A stretch of DNA of 64,000 bases from Pieris napi (lineage: Eukaryota; Arthropoda; Insecta; Lepidoptera; Pieridae). The notes under the pieces were generated by a model. It saw only the letters and a list, made by a program, of their open reading frames with translations, made no database searches and was not told the DNA's origin. The stretch spans positions 11,656,001-11,720,000 of the forward strand of contig NC_062248.1 of assembly GCF_905475465.1 (NCBI RefSeq). Direction: 5' to 3'. This document shows, piece by piece, positions 1 to 10,143 of this stretch (the first letter of the stretch is position 1; every line of letters begins with the position of its first letter). A program made the position numbers and the translations under genes.

Positions 1-430
1 ATGTTGAAATAAACTAAACTGAATTTGTATCCTCGTACCCATGAGTTCCATATACCTATAAGAAAAAAGTTTTATTATACCCTGTGAAGCTCATGACGTC
101 CGTTCTTCAGGAAGTGCCCTGTCTCTCCCTTCGACCGGCCTTTGTGAGCCGCGTCCAAATTTGTTTTCTTAAAGTTGCCACCCTAAAAAATAATGTTATT
201 ACTCAATAATTTTATTACTAATTACCAGCGATATTTACCTGCCGTAATCACCTATCTTTATTACAGCTGGGCTGATCATCAGCTATCAGCGTAATTGGCT
301 GTGTTGCTACTATTGACTGTATTTTTTTGTATAAATGTTAACCATAATTGTCATATATTTCAGACAAGATCGCTTGTAACATATACTATAGATTAGCATT
401 ATGTATGATGTGGTAAACTTCAATAAATAA
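1..430 (+). other. AT-rich flank, possibly a LINE 3' tail
   Basis: No open frame of note. The end of this stretch (about 360-430), finishing in an AATAAATAAATAA run, loosely resembles the end of another repeat at 17460-17520: both have a TGTATGATGT/TGTGTGATGT block before the AATAAATAAATA tail. This suggests a 3' tail of an older non-LTR element. The match is short and made by eye, so this is a weak call. Confidence 0.25.
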
Positions 431-435
431 ATAAC

Positions 436-462
436 TTTTTTTTTTTTTTTTTTTTTTTTTTT
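436..462 (+). repeat. poly-T tract (27 nt)
   Basis: An uninterrupted run of T lies immediately 5' of the LINE leader, directly after an AATAAATAAATAAC string. It may be the junction of two retroelements or part of the LINE 5' end. Confidence 0.7.
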
Positions 463-872
463 GGTGTGCGAACTGTCAATACACGACTTCTCCCAAAATA
501 CTAATTTTAATTATTTTTAAATGTTTTTTATTGATATTACTTGTTATTTATCTCTTATTTATACATAACTTAGTGTATTAAGTATATTGTTGCAAAATAT
601 TACAGTGATATAGTGATTATAAAGTGTAATAAACGGTGTCAGTAACAGCTGTGTACTAGGTAACGTACTTAATTCGAATCGTTGTCATCCAAATTCGGTA
701 ATTTGTATTTCTTTTTCAATACGAATTAATAGTGTAAATAAGTAAATTGAAACAGATAAGTATTTATTACAATACTAATAATCTCGCGAGCTTACATTCA
801 CACTGCCCCTGTGTAGGTACCTATTCTACCTTTAACAATCTTTGTTAAGTCAAGTAATTTAAATCATAAACA

Positions 873-2474
873 ATGACTACTCGTAGTGCTAAGAGTCGCC
901 AGTTGGAAAGCCAACTCCAACTCGCGCTCCAAGAACTAAAAAAGTACAAGGAGCAGTGTGAACAATTAATTGTTGAAAGGAATGACAACGAAATCGAGAC
1001 GTTGAAGGTAATTAATAGAAATACTTTACTGAAAACTGAGATGACTCAGCTTCACAATCTTTGCTTGGAGGCACAGGAGGAAAGAGACCGTCTTAAAAGA
1101 CAAACAGGCAACTTTGACCGCTGTGCCATTGAATATGAGGATAATTTAAAAGCCATGTCAGAGCTACGGTCTCAACTCTCTTGTGCCTATGAAACAATTG
1201 AAAAGCTTAAATTAAATATTAACAAATTAGAGTCTTCTCATACACAAAGTCTGTATGAAGAACTGGTCATCTCAAATCTAGGTAAAGACTGTATTAGGTC
1301 CACTGCAACAATTGACTTGACAGGTGATGACTCTGTGTCACATACATCAACTCAATTCAATTGTAACAGCAAAAACAAATTAAAGAAATATATTAAATTG
1401 CAAAAATTCATTAAAAAAACTAAAAAATTAATAAATGGAAATAATATTTACAAAAATCATATAAACCTATCAAAAAAATATAAAAATGTTTTAAATCAAT
1501 GTAAAATGTTTTCATGTGAGGTTGAATCAGTAAAGAATAAATATGAAACTGACATTCTCACATTAAATTCTAGGATTACAAGTCTTCATAATTCTCTTCA
1601 AGATATGACAGATAAATATAGTTGTGCCCAGCAACAAATAGGGGAGCACATATTGGCCATGGATGAGGTTCTGCTACTGTCTCAATACAATGAACAACGC
1701 TTCTTGTCATTGACCAACAATTGCCAGTGTGGTTTTAATGGGACAAATGCGGAGCCTCCATTGTTATCATGTGAGCCCAGTGTGCAGAGTGACAGTTTCA
1801 TAGAAAAAGTCAGTGTAAATAAAAGTGAAATTCTGTTATTTAGTGATGATATAGGGAAAAATATTGGTACTAAATTATATCAGTCCTCCGGCAAAATTGT
1901 AACAAATCATTGTATGCCCGGAGCCACCCCTGTAACCATTTTCAACAAAGTCTTGTGTGGAAATTACACAAATAACACAACTTTAATATTGCTTTTTGGG
2001 AGAAGGGGAAATGTAGGACAAAATGAATTGTTGTCATTTATTGATAAATTAAAATCACTTAATGTAGAGAATATTGTCTTGCATACATTTCCTTACATCA
2101 AAGGTGCACCAAAGGAAAATAAAATTAGATATAAGTTAAATATGCTATTGCACAATTCATTAACTACTAACAATATACAATTAAATTGTGACTTAGGTAC
2201 ACTACCTAATTTAATGGACATAAATTGTATATTTAAAAATAAGTATGTATTGACAAAGGATAGGTTCCGCCTACCTAATTATTATTTACAACAGATAGCT
2301 ACTATGCTATCTTACTTTTTATTTACAACTAAAGCTAAACATTTAGCTTTTCAGACAACTGCTTCTATTGAGCAGCTAGCTTTTGAGACAACTGCTTCTA
2401 TTGAGCAGCTTAGCTTAAGAGAATGTAGTGATACTTGCAGTAGCACTTCATTAAGTATTAATAATTTAAATTAG
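873..2474 (+). CDS. LINE ORF1: coiled coil plus divergent SGNH/esterase-like domain
   Basis: The product is 533 aa. Residues about 5-120 are rich in heptad-spaced Leu/Glu/Lys/Gln and should form a coiled coil; a second Lys/Asn-rich helical part covers about 165-270. Residues about 318-480 follow the SGNH-hydrolase plan found in ORF1 of CR1/L2 elements: a first block ILLFSDDIG (318-327), a middle block LLFGRRGNVGQ (373-383), and a late block KDRFRLPNYY (462-471) where an Asp-His pair is usual. The canonical Ser and His are not evident, so catalysis is doubtful. The C-terminus carries an 11-residue tandem duplication. ORF1 products of such LINEs bind RNA and coat the transcript; here that is inferred. 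The start is the first ATG of the frame. Confidence 0.85.
   Translation: MTTRSAKSRQLESQLQLALQELKKYKEQCEQLIVERNDNEIETLKVINRNTLLKTEMTQLHNLCLEAQEERDRLKRQTGNFDRCAIEYEDNLKAMSELRSQLSCAYETIEKLKLNINKLESSHTQSLYEELVISNLGKDCIRSTATIDLTGDDSVSHTSTQFNCNSKNKLKKYIKLQKFIKKTKKLINGNNIYKNHINLSKKYKNVLNQCKMFSCEVESVKNKYETDILTLNSRITSLHNSLQDMTDKYSCAQQQIGEHILAMDEVLLLSQYNEQRFLSLTNNCQCGFNGTNAEPPLLSCEPSVQSDSFIEKVSVNKSEILLFSDDIGKNIGTKLYQSSGKIVTNHCMPGATPVTIFNKVLCGNYTNNTTLILLFGRRGNVGQNELLSFIDKLKSLNVENIVLHTFPYIKGAPKENKIRYKLNMLLHNSLTTNNIQLNCDLGTLPNLMDINCIFKNKYVLTKDRFRLPNYYLQQIATMLSYFLFTTKAKHLAFQTTASIEQLAFETTASIEQLSLRECSDTCSSTSLSINNLN
2341..2410 (+). repeat. 33-bp tandem duplication inside LINE ORF1
   Basis: The encoded unit LAFQTTASIEQ is followed at once by LAFETTASIEQ and then LSL. 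The DNA repeat is near-perfect and in frame, so the ORF stays open. Confidence 0.9.
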
Positions 2475-2479
2475 ATAGT

Positions 2480-4314
2480 GTGACAATAGAGGCAAACTCT
2501 AGCAATAATTTAGTACAACTCAGCTCAACACAAACATGTAATATTACTAACAACAACTGTTTAAACTTGATGCATCAAAACATGCAAGGTATGTTGGGCA
2601 AAGAATTAGAATTGGAGTTGTTTTTAAAATCAAGAAAAATTGATGTCCTATGCATTACCGAACATTGGCTTAGAGAATGCCAAATCATCTTTAACTTTGA
2701 TCAGCACCAAGTTGCAAGTTCGTTTTGCAGATTGTCGGCGATTCATGGGGGCTCTTTGATTATTGTTAATAAAAATTTAAAGTATAAAGAGCGTAATGAC
2801 ATCGTGTGTCTGTCTGTAGAACACTCTTTGGAGGTAGCCTGTATAGAGATTGAGAATTGCATTATTTTAAGTGTTTATAGACCACCAAGTGCATCTTACG
2901 ATTTTTTTGAAGCAAAGTTGGAGGAAATTTTGTGTAAAGTTAGTTTTAAGAACAATAAGTATATTATTGTATGTGGTGACTTCAATATAAATTTATTAGA
3001 AAATACCTCCATTAGTAAAAAATTCAATCTGTTATTAAAATCTTACAATCTTGTTAACTTGTTTCTTGAGCCCACTAGAATTACAAGCTCCACTGCTACA
3101 TGTATAGATAATGTATTTACAGATGCAGAGGCAATGCAAACCTCAATTACAACTGATCTTAGCTCAGATCATTGTGGACAGTTAGTGGCGCTAAAATGTA
3201 AAGTGGTGAAACAAGTAAATAAGAGCAGTGTGTTTGTTCCAGTAAATAAAAAGCGAATGGTGAGATTTAGACATAATATAGGTAAACACCTACCTTTATT
3301 ACCGGTAGGTACTACCGTTGATATACAATACAACAATCTAAGTGATTGTATTAATAAAGAGTTCAACACCATCTTTACCCCAAAGAAAGTCTCTCATTCG
3401 CAGTGTAAATCGTTTAGTGATTGGGCGACAGCGGGAATTTATAAAAGTAGACAACGGTTGTATGACCTTTACGCTGAAAAGTCATACAATCATAATGAAG
3501 AATTTATTCTTTATGTTCGAAATTATTCGAAATTATTTAAGAAAGTTTGTTACGCGGCCAAGTCCTTAAATATTAAAAACAAGATTAAAAATAGTAGCAA
3601 TAAAACTAAAATGACTTGGAAGATAATTGATAGTGAAACTGGAAGAGTCAGGGATCGCAATCAAGACATCGAACTATGTGTCGATAACACTATAATCAAA
3701 TCTAACGAAGAGATAGCGATTGTTTTTGATAAGTACTTTTCTGACATTCCAATTTCGACTACAAAGTCTCTTCAATCATCTCCCGCCCTCGCTGAATCGC
3801 TGCTCAAAGATAATGTAAACGAGTGCAAGGTCAGTTTTACATTCCGACCCATTGGTGCCGACGATATAGTGAGGATATTTAGAACCATAGATATTAAGAA
3901 CACTACCGATCTTTGGGGTATTTCTGTAAAAATAATTAGTAGCATAATTGATGTAATTGCTCCCCATCTAGCTATTATTTTCAACAATTGTATTAAAAGT
4001 GGCGAGTTTCCCGATCTAATGAAACATAGTAAAGTCATTCCATTATTTAAAGCAGGTAGTATGTCCGACCCCAGTAACTTTAGACCAATTTCCGTACTAC
4101 CTACTTGTAGTAAAATATTTGAAAAAATTATATTAAATCAACTGGTAAGTCATTTTAACGTAAACAAATTATTACATAATAATCAGTTCGGTTTTACCAA
4201 GGGTCGCTCGACAGCCGATGCCGGTGTTGAGTTATATAGATATATAATTAAGGCTTGGGAGGAGTCGCATGACGCTTTAGGTGTTTTCTGCGACTTATCC
4301 AAAGCATTTGATTG
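2480..4314 (+). CDS. LINE ORF2, 5' part: APE endonuclease and start of reverse transcriptase
   Basis: Residues about 25-240 form an apurinic-type endonuclease: QNM (N34), ITEHW (E61), SVYRPP, CGDFN (D167/N169) and the terminal SSDH (229-231). This nuclease nicks the target for target-primed reverse transcription. Reverse transcriptase follows from about residue 480, with FRPISVLPTCSKIFEKI, NQFGFTKGRST and the first catalytic block FCDLSKAFDC (603-612). The frame is cut at 4314/4315 by the BEL LTR and reads into it as a stop at 4322-4324. The codon at 2480 is GTG; the frame is open from about 2465, overlapping the ORF1 end, and its first ATG is near 2570. Reinitiation or frameshifting is therefore likely, as in other LINEs. 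The other half is at 10301-11375. Confidence 0.9.
4310..4314. repeat. target-site duplication of the BEL element, left copy (gattg)
   Basis: The pentamer gattg precedes the left LTR and recurs right after the right LTR at 10296-10300. Five bp is normal for BEL/Pao integrases. Confidence 0.92.
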
Positions 4315-4466
4315 TGTACAATAAAACACCAATCCCAGGGCTGAGACTATTTAATACAAAAAACAATTGAGATACTTATACTATTTTTGAATCATAACGC
4401 TACCGCGATTCAAGGAACCACAGGCGACATCTATTTGTTGAACATATAACTATAATTGTTTAAACA
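4315..4466 (-). repeat. BEL LTR (3' LTR of the element), 152 bp
   Basis: Begins tgtacaataaaac and ends ttgtttaaaca; matches 10144-10295 base for base by eye. It is short for a BEL LTR. Confidence 0.96.
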
Positions 4467-4515
4467 TACCGCCCACCATGGACAGAATGTACATCACCTC
4501 CGCCCACCGTGAATA
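4467..4515 (-). other. polypurine tract region of the BEL element, duplicated
   Basis: On the - strand, GGTGGGCGGTA abuts the 3' LTR, and a second GGTGGGCGGAGGTG lies about 30 bp upstream. A purine-rich tract at this place primes plus-strand DNA in LTR elements. The second copy is unusual. Confidence 0.6.
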
Positions 4516-4666
4516 AACTGTAAACAAGTAATCGTAGTGGACTGTAATAGAGTTTAAAAAGTTCGTGCAAGCCTTTCACAGTAGCTAGAAGTGACAACAT
4601 ACCTATTATATTATACAACAACAAAAATAAAATAAAAAACGATAACATCAGATTTACCCAAATATC

Positions 4667-6025
4667 TTACTTCGTCACAGGCAATACACATAATTTGGTT
4701 ATAGGACGCTTAACGATAACATCCTTACATTTAAGACTAACAACCCTCGTAATATTGTCCGAACCTGCATGTTTATCCGTTATAATCCCTAATAACCATT
4801 TTGCTGGAGGAAGATTATCCTCTCGAACTAAAACAATATCACCAACATTCGGTTCTGGTTTTTGATGTGCCCATTTGTAACGTTGCATGAACTGCGTGAG
4901 ATATTCATTTGACCACCTACGCCAAAAATGCTGCAGCAACTGTTGCGTTAGCTGCCAGCGCTTTAGTGAAGAAACCGATGAGGTTTCATAATTGCTGTCC
5001 GGCACCAAAACCAATGGCTCGCCGACAAGAAAATGTCCTGGGGTAAGAGGTGTAGGATCTTGTGAGTTCACACTTAATTGTGACAATGGTCTGGAATTGA
5101 GACAGGCTTCTATTTGGTACAGAAGAGTGCTCATCTCTTCAAAGGTCAACGTCTGAGTACCTATCACTCGTTTTAGGTGGTGTTTGGTGGATTTTATTCC
5201 AGCCTCCCATAATCCACCGAAATGTGGAGCATGAGGTGGAATAAAATGCCATGTTGTTCCATTTGTTGCCAAACTCTCAGCAATTTCTATTGCCAATGAT
5301 GACTTTTCTTGGGACCACAATGTTTTGAGTTCGCGTGCGGCACCTACAAAATTTGTACCATTATCACTGTATAGGTCAGCACAATGCCCACGTCTGGCCA
5401 CGAAACGCTTGAATGCGGCCAAAAATCCTTGCGCTGTAAGGTCGCTTGCAACCTCCAAATGTACTGCTCTAGTTGCCATACACACAAACAAACATACATA
5501 TCCTTTGTATGCTCGATGGCCTCTACCTTTGGATGTTCTTATTAAAATAGGACCCGCATAATCCAGGCCGCTTCGATGAAAAGGACGAATTGGAGTTACA
5601 CGTGAAGGAGGTAACTGTCCCATAAGTTGGTCTCTTGCTTGTGCAGCGTATCGTACACATCGAACACAATTTCGAACGAATAACTTTGTACGAGTTTTAA
5701 TATCTAAAATCCAGTATTTGGACCGAATATAGTTTATCATTAATTGCGGCCCGCCATGCAAAGTTTTTTCATGGGCGTCCGCTATGATCAAGTCGGTAAG
5801 ATGTGATTTTGACGGCAAAATCACTGGATGTTTTTTGTCTATGTTGAAGTCAGCTCTTTCAAGACGACCACCAACTCGCATGATACTTTCACGATCCAGA
5901 AAAGGAGTCAATACGGTAAGTTTACTTTTCTTATAAATTGGTTTATTATTTCTTAAATCATTGATTTCCAGAAAAAAGTACTCATTCTGACATGCTTTTA
6001 TAATAATATGTAATGCTTGATTTAG
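4667..6025 (-). CDS. BEL pol, 3' part: integrase
   Basis: This frame is in phase with the upstream pol frame and is separated from it only by the TAA at 6026-6028. Counting from the Met at 5911, the HHCC zinc-binding residues are H47, H52, C82 and C85. The DDE core is D117 (SGLDYAGP), D183 (YSDNGTNF) and E236 (GGLWEAGIKS). The C-terminal part (about 310-410, with RWQLTQQLLQHFW, VGDIVLVRED and KWLLGII) is the DUF5641-type tail of BEL/Pao polyproteins. The enzyme would join the element DNA to the genome with 5-bp duplications, matching the observed target site. The stop means it cannot be made as part of one polyprotein without readthrough. The Met at 5911 is not expected to be a real start. 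Confidence 0.93.
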   Translation of the reverse strand, partial: LNQALHIIIKACQNEYFFLEINDLRNNKPIYKKSKLTVLTPFLDRESIMRVGGRLERADFNIDKKHPVILPSKSHLTDLIIADAHEKTLHGGPQLMINYIRSKYWILDIKTRTKLFVRNCVRCVRYAAQARDQLMGQLPPSRVTPIRPFHRSGLDYAGPILIRTSKGRGHRAYKGYVCLFVCMATRAVHLEVASDLTAQGFLAAFKRFVARRGHCADLYSDNGTNFVGAARELKTLWSQEKSSLAIEIAESLATNGTTWHFIPPHAPHFGGLWEAGIKSTKHHLKRVIGTQTLTFEEMSTLLYQIEACLNSRPLSQLSVNSQDPTPLTPGHFLVGEPLVLVPDSNYETSSVSSLKRWQLTQQLLQHFWRRWSNEYLTQFMQRYKWAHQKPEPNVGDIVLVREDNLPPAKWLLGIITDKHAGSDNITRVVSLKCKDVIVKRPITKLCVLPVTK

Positions 6026-9000
6026 TTATTTATTAGTTAACCATATAGGAAAACTCTCTTCAGGTCGCTTTAATTTGTTTATAAACCTTCTACAGTAAGC
6101 AAATACTCTCAATGATTTCCTTAAAGTCGAAAAATTTGTCCAAAAAATGTTTTGACTACTATCCACCACATGGCATGCCTTCACACCTTTTTCTTCTAAA
6201 TTAGTGTCTGGTATGGGTTTCCTTTCGTAATTGATAACTTTATTTTGTAGCCAGGGGGAACCAGTTCTCCACATTTCCATGTTTACTAAAGCTGATGGTG
6301 TCACTCCCCGAGAGGCACAATCTGCTGGATTGTCGGTAGATGAAACATGTGACCACTGAGTTGCGTCTAAAATGTCTAAAATCTCCGAAACACGATTAGC
6401 AATGAAAGTTTTCCATCGACTGGGATGGCTACTTAACCAAGCTAGCACAACCGTGGAATCAGTCCAAGCGTGAAGTTTATCCTTTGGTACGTGCAGAACT
6501 TCTGCAACTTCTTGTAACAACTTGGCCAGTAAAACAGCTCCACACAGTTCGAGCCTTGGAATACAAACTTGTTTGATTGGTGCTACCCTTGTTTTAGACG
6601 TTATCAGATGGACATGAACATTTCCAGAGCCATCAACTACCCGAACATAAATTACAGCAGCATAAGCTTCATTTGAAGCATCGCTAAACCCATGGAGCTC
6701 CAGTGTGACATCTGCTTTAGTACTTATCCAGCGTGGGAGTCGAAATTTGGTAAGTTCCAGGAGTTCCTCACGGTAAGTAATCCAATAATCAAGTAAATTA
6801 TTTGGTAATTCTTGATCCCATCCGATGCCTGAAAGCCACAATTTTTGTATTAATATTTTTGCTTTCACAATTGCTGGAGCTATCCATCCCATTGGGTCGT
6901 ATAGCCTTGCAATATCCGATATAACCTTTCTTTTTGTTACAGGTATGCTGATTGGAGGTAGTTGCACGGAGTATTCGAAGTCGTCGTTTCGTCGGTTCCA
7001 GGTAAGTCCTAAAATTTTAACTATTTCATTTGATTTCAGTTCTACATTAATATCTAAGTCTAAACCTTCTTTATTTATTTCCTTTAGCAGATTTTCATCA
7101 TTGCTTGACCACTTTTGGAGTTCGAAGCCGCCTGTCTTTAGTAGGTTGGTAATATCGTTAAATAATTGCTTTCCTTCTGAAACTGATTCACACCCAGTAA
7201 GCAAATCATCCATGTAAAAATCCTTTAAGATTTTTTCAGATGCGACGGGATACTCTCCTCCTTCATCGTGTGCTACCTGCTGCAGAGTTCGAACTGCAAG
7301 GTAAGGAGCAGACGCAGTACCAAAAGTGACACGTAAAAGGCGAAGATGCTGTAAATCTTCTGTAGTGTCTGTGCGCCACACTAAACGTTGATAGTCTACA
7401 TCTTCTCTTGTTACCCTCACTTGACGGTACATTTTGATTATGTCGGCAACCAGACAAATAGGATGTAGCCTCCATCTTAAAACAATGTGACGCAAGTCAG
7501 GCTGTAGCGCCGGTCCGACCATCAAATCACTATTCAGTGATACACCGTTCTGGTCTCGACAGGATGCATCGAAAACAACTCTGAGTTTAGTCGTCGATTT
7601 ATCAGCTCTAACGACTGCGTGATGAGGTAAGTAAACCGTTTCTTTTTTGTCAATTTCTTCTATAGGTACTAACTCCATATGTCCCAACTTCAAATACTCT
7701 GATATTACATCTGTATATGATTTCTTTAAATCTGGTGATTTCAATAAACGCTTTTCTAACATTAAGAATCGTTTAATTGCTATCTCACGTGAATTACCAT
7801 ATTTGCAGCTCGGATCGACATCTCTGAATGGGAGTTTAACGATATAACTTCCTGATGGATCTCGCTTCGTGGTTTCTTTATAGATGTATTCACATCTTTG
7901 TTCTTCATGAGTGAGGTGAGTTCTTTTAAGGTTAAAGTTATCAGACTCAAGTTCCCAAAATTGTTTAAGGTTAAAATCATCATTGTTAATTTGAGTGTGC
8001 ATTGTTAATATGTTTTCGCAACCCAAACCATGTTGGTCGTGATGATCGTTCTCAATTTTTCCAGATAAGATCCAACCTAGCCTAGTGTTCTGAGCTATTG
8101 GTGTTCCTGGTGGTCCTCTCATTAGACCCTCAGCTATGATTTGACAATAGACATCAGCACCAAGCAACATATCAATATGACTTGGTTTGTTAAAATTTGG
8201 ATCTGCTAACTTCATCCTTGGTAGATTTGGCCACAGATGGACAACGAATTCCTTTACAGGGAGGAATGAAGTTAGTTTTTTAAGAACATGAGCTGTTACA
8301 CAAATAGTAAATGATTCATCTTGAATTGATTGCAGATTAATCTGCACTACATATTTGGAATCAAGTGGGGCATTGCCGTCACCTCCAACTCCAGATATGA
8401 CACTGTTGCTTTTGATTTTCTTTAGCCCCAGCAACTGGACTGCAGACTCCGTAATAAATGAAGCCTGTGAGCCCTGATCTAATAAGGCTCGCAGTGTCAT
8501 ACTTGATCCAGAATTATTGTTGGCCCTTACGAGGGCTGTTGCCAATAGAACTTGTTTTCTGGTATTAGTAAAACAAGTGGTAATATTTTCAATGTTGGTC
8601 TCGTCTGGTCTCGATGTTGTTGCCGTTGCAACAACATTGATATCTTCTGGTGATTGGTTGTTAGCTGATACATTATCTGTTGATACACTAGCGTTGTAAT
8701 GCAAAAGTGAATGGTGTTTTCGTTTGCAAATCTTACACCTGGTGGGCAAACGACACGCCTCAACCGAATGATTAGCACCTAAACAGTTGAAGCATAAGGC
8801 GGAACTTTGAACAAACTCACGACGTGTTTTAAGGTTACCCTTAGCAAATTTCTTACAATTTCCTATTTTATGCGTACTATCTGAACAAAAGACACAATTT
8901 GATTTTTCCTTAAAAGTTACATGATGAGATTGAGTGCTTTTGACTGGTTTGTTTATTAAAAATTCAAGTGACCTAAACCTTTGCTCTAAAAATTCAAAAA

Positions 9001-9240
9001 ACTGATTTAATGTTGGCAATTCATCTGTTAAATTACAAATTTTAGTTTCCCATAACTCTCTAGACTTAGTATCTAATTTTGAACTTAAAATATATAAAAC
9101 AATAACATCCCAATTGTCAGTTACTATTCCTATATTTTTCAATGCATTTAAACATTCATTTGTGGTGTCTAGTAATTCTTTAACAGCATTTGAAGATTCG
9201 GAAACAATATTCTTTTGAGAAAAAAATCTTTTTAAAATAC
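6026..9240 (-). CDS. BEL pol: gag C-terminus with zinc knuckles, protease, reverse transcriptase, RNase H
   Basis: Numbered from the codon at 9142 (a TTG, so not a true start; the frame is open up to about 9257). Two zinc knuckles, CX2CX4HX4C, lie at 83-96 and 117-130, with a third Cys/His cluster at 136-148. An aspartic protease motif LLDQGSQASFI is at 220-230, with DQG where DTG/DSG is usual. Reverse transcriptase spans about 500-720, with VVFDAS (522-527), ADIIKMYRQV (566-575) and the catalytic YMDD (643-646). RNase H spans about 810-960, with GFSDAS, PRLELCGA, WTDST and NPADCASRG. The frame ends at TAA 6026-6028 and the integrase continues in the same phase beyond it. The join to gag needs a one-base shift. 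Confidence 0.94.
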
Positions 9241-9837
9241 TTTTGTAATAAATTTCTTATTATTAAAACGTTGTTCTAACATACTCCAACATAGTTCATA
9301 ATTTTCACTTGTAACCGGCAAATGTCGTAGTAACTGCTCGGCTTCACCGGTCAGGTAACTTTTTAGGTAATACAACTTATGCACTGCTTGCAACGATTTG
9401 TTGCTGTGTATCAATGACTTAAACAGGTCACGAAACGTGGTCCATTGTGAATAGTGGCCAGAAAAAGTAGGTATTGTTATTCTAGGTAATTTTACTTCAC
9501 TGTTAATGTTGCTTACTACATCACTCGTAACTATAGGGCTATTTTTAAATTTAGTAAGTTTTTCCTTTATATCAATTTTGTATTCACTATATAAATCTTC
9601 CGTCTCTCCATATACATCTTTCAAGCTGTACTCCGATTCATCATAATCTTCCTCACCATAGTTACATATTAATTTATTGTGTGTCTCTTCAAATGTTGAC
9701 CATTGTTTTTCTAATTGTTCCAATCTGGTTTCCAAATAACTTCCTGTAATTCTATCTTTTGGTGTTTTCTTAAAATTTGTATAAGCCCTTTTTAATGTTT
9801 TGTTAATATCTTTCTGTACTCTTACAAGTGATTCCAT
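9232..9837 (-). CDS. BEL gag, N-terminal part (DUF1759-like)
   Basis: The product is 201 aa and starts with a true ATG, MESLVRVQKDINKTLKRAYTN. The N-terminal half is helical and charged. Residues about 118-195 contain LPRITIPTFSGHYSQWTTFRDLF, then YLKSYLTGEAEQLLRHLPVT and YELCWSMLEQRF, the hallmark of the DUF1759 gag domain of BEL/Pao elements, which forms the particle shell. The frame stops at TAA 9232-9234 just after an A run, and the homologous region continues one base out of phase in the pol frame. BEL elements usually have one gag-pol ORF, so this looks like a one-base loss. No clear slippery heptamer lies in the overlap. Confidence 0.92.
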   Translation of the reverse strand: MESLVRVQKDINKTLKRAYTNFKKTPKDRITGSYLETRLEQLEKQWSTFEETHNKLICNYGEEDYDESEYSLKDVYGETEDLYSEYKIDIKEKLTKFKNSPIVTSDVVSNINSEVKLPRITIPTFSGHYSQWTTFRDLFKSLIHSNKSLQAVHKLYYLKSYLTGEAEQLLRHLPVTSENYELCWSMLEQRFNNKKFITKVF

Positions 9838-10125
9838 TGTGATTTTTCTAAGTTACACTTGTAAAATTTCCAAGTTCCAAATCGCAAATTTTTCTAAGTG
9901 TTTGGTGTACCTAATAATTTCGACTTAGGCAAAATCGGGCATGGATTCCCCGTGGTTAACCACTTTTGCCTTAATTTTTCTAAGTTATTTTACTTGCGTT
10001 ATTAGACTTCCAATTTGTTAGGCAAAGTTTTAAAGTACTTACAGTTTTAGTCACCTTTCACTTACACACACCACAATCACTTATTTTACACTTTTTATAC
10101 ACTAGGGTTTCCAATCACTGCTGTA
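9838..10125 (-). other. BEL 5' untranslated leader
   Basis: About 290 bp between the primer-binding site and the gag ATG with no coding sequence. An attttctaagtt-type string recurs several times (about 9840-9990). Confidence 0.6.
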
Positions 10126-10143
10126 TCCGGCTACGAATGACCA
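10126..10143 (-). other. tRNA primer-binding site of the BEL element
   Basis: On the - strand the bases abutting the 5' LTR start TGG, complementary to the universal CCA end of a tRNA, followed by TCATTCGTAGCCGGAT. The implied tRNA 3' end resembles, imperfectly, a tRNA-Tyr end from memory. The tRNA identity is not certain. Confidence 0.65.

Noticed and set aside
6825..7217. 130-aa + strand frame within the BEL pol region
   Set aside because: Antisense shadow of the reverse transcriptase coding sequence.
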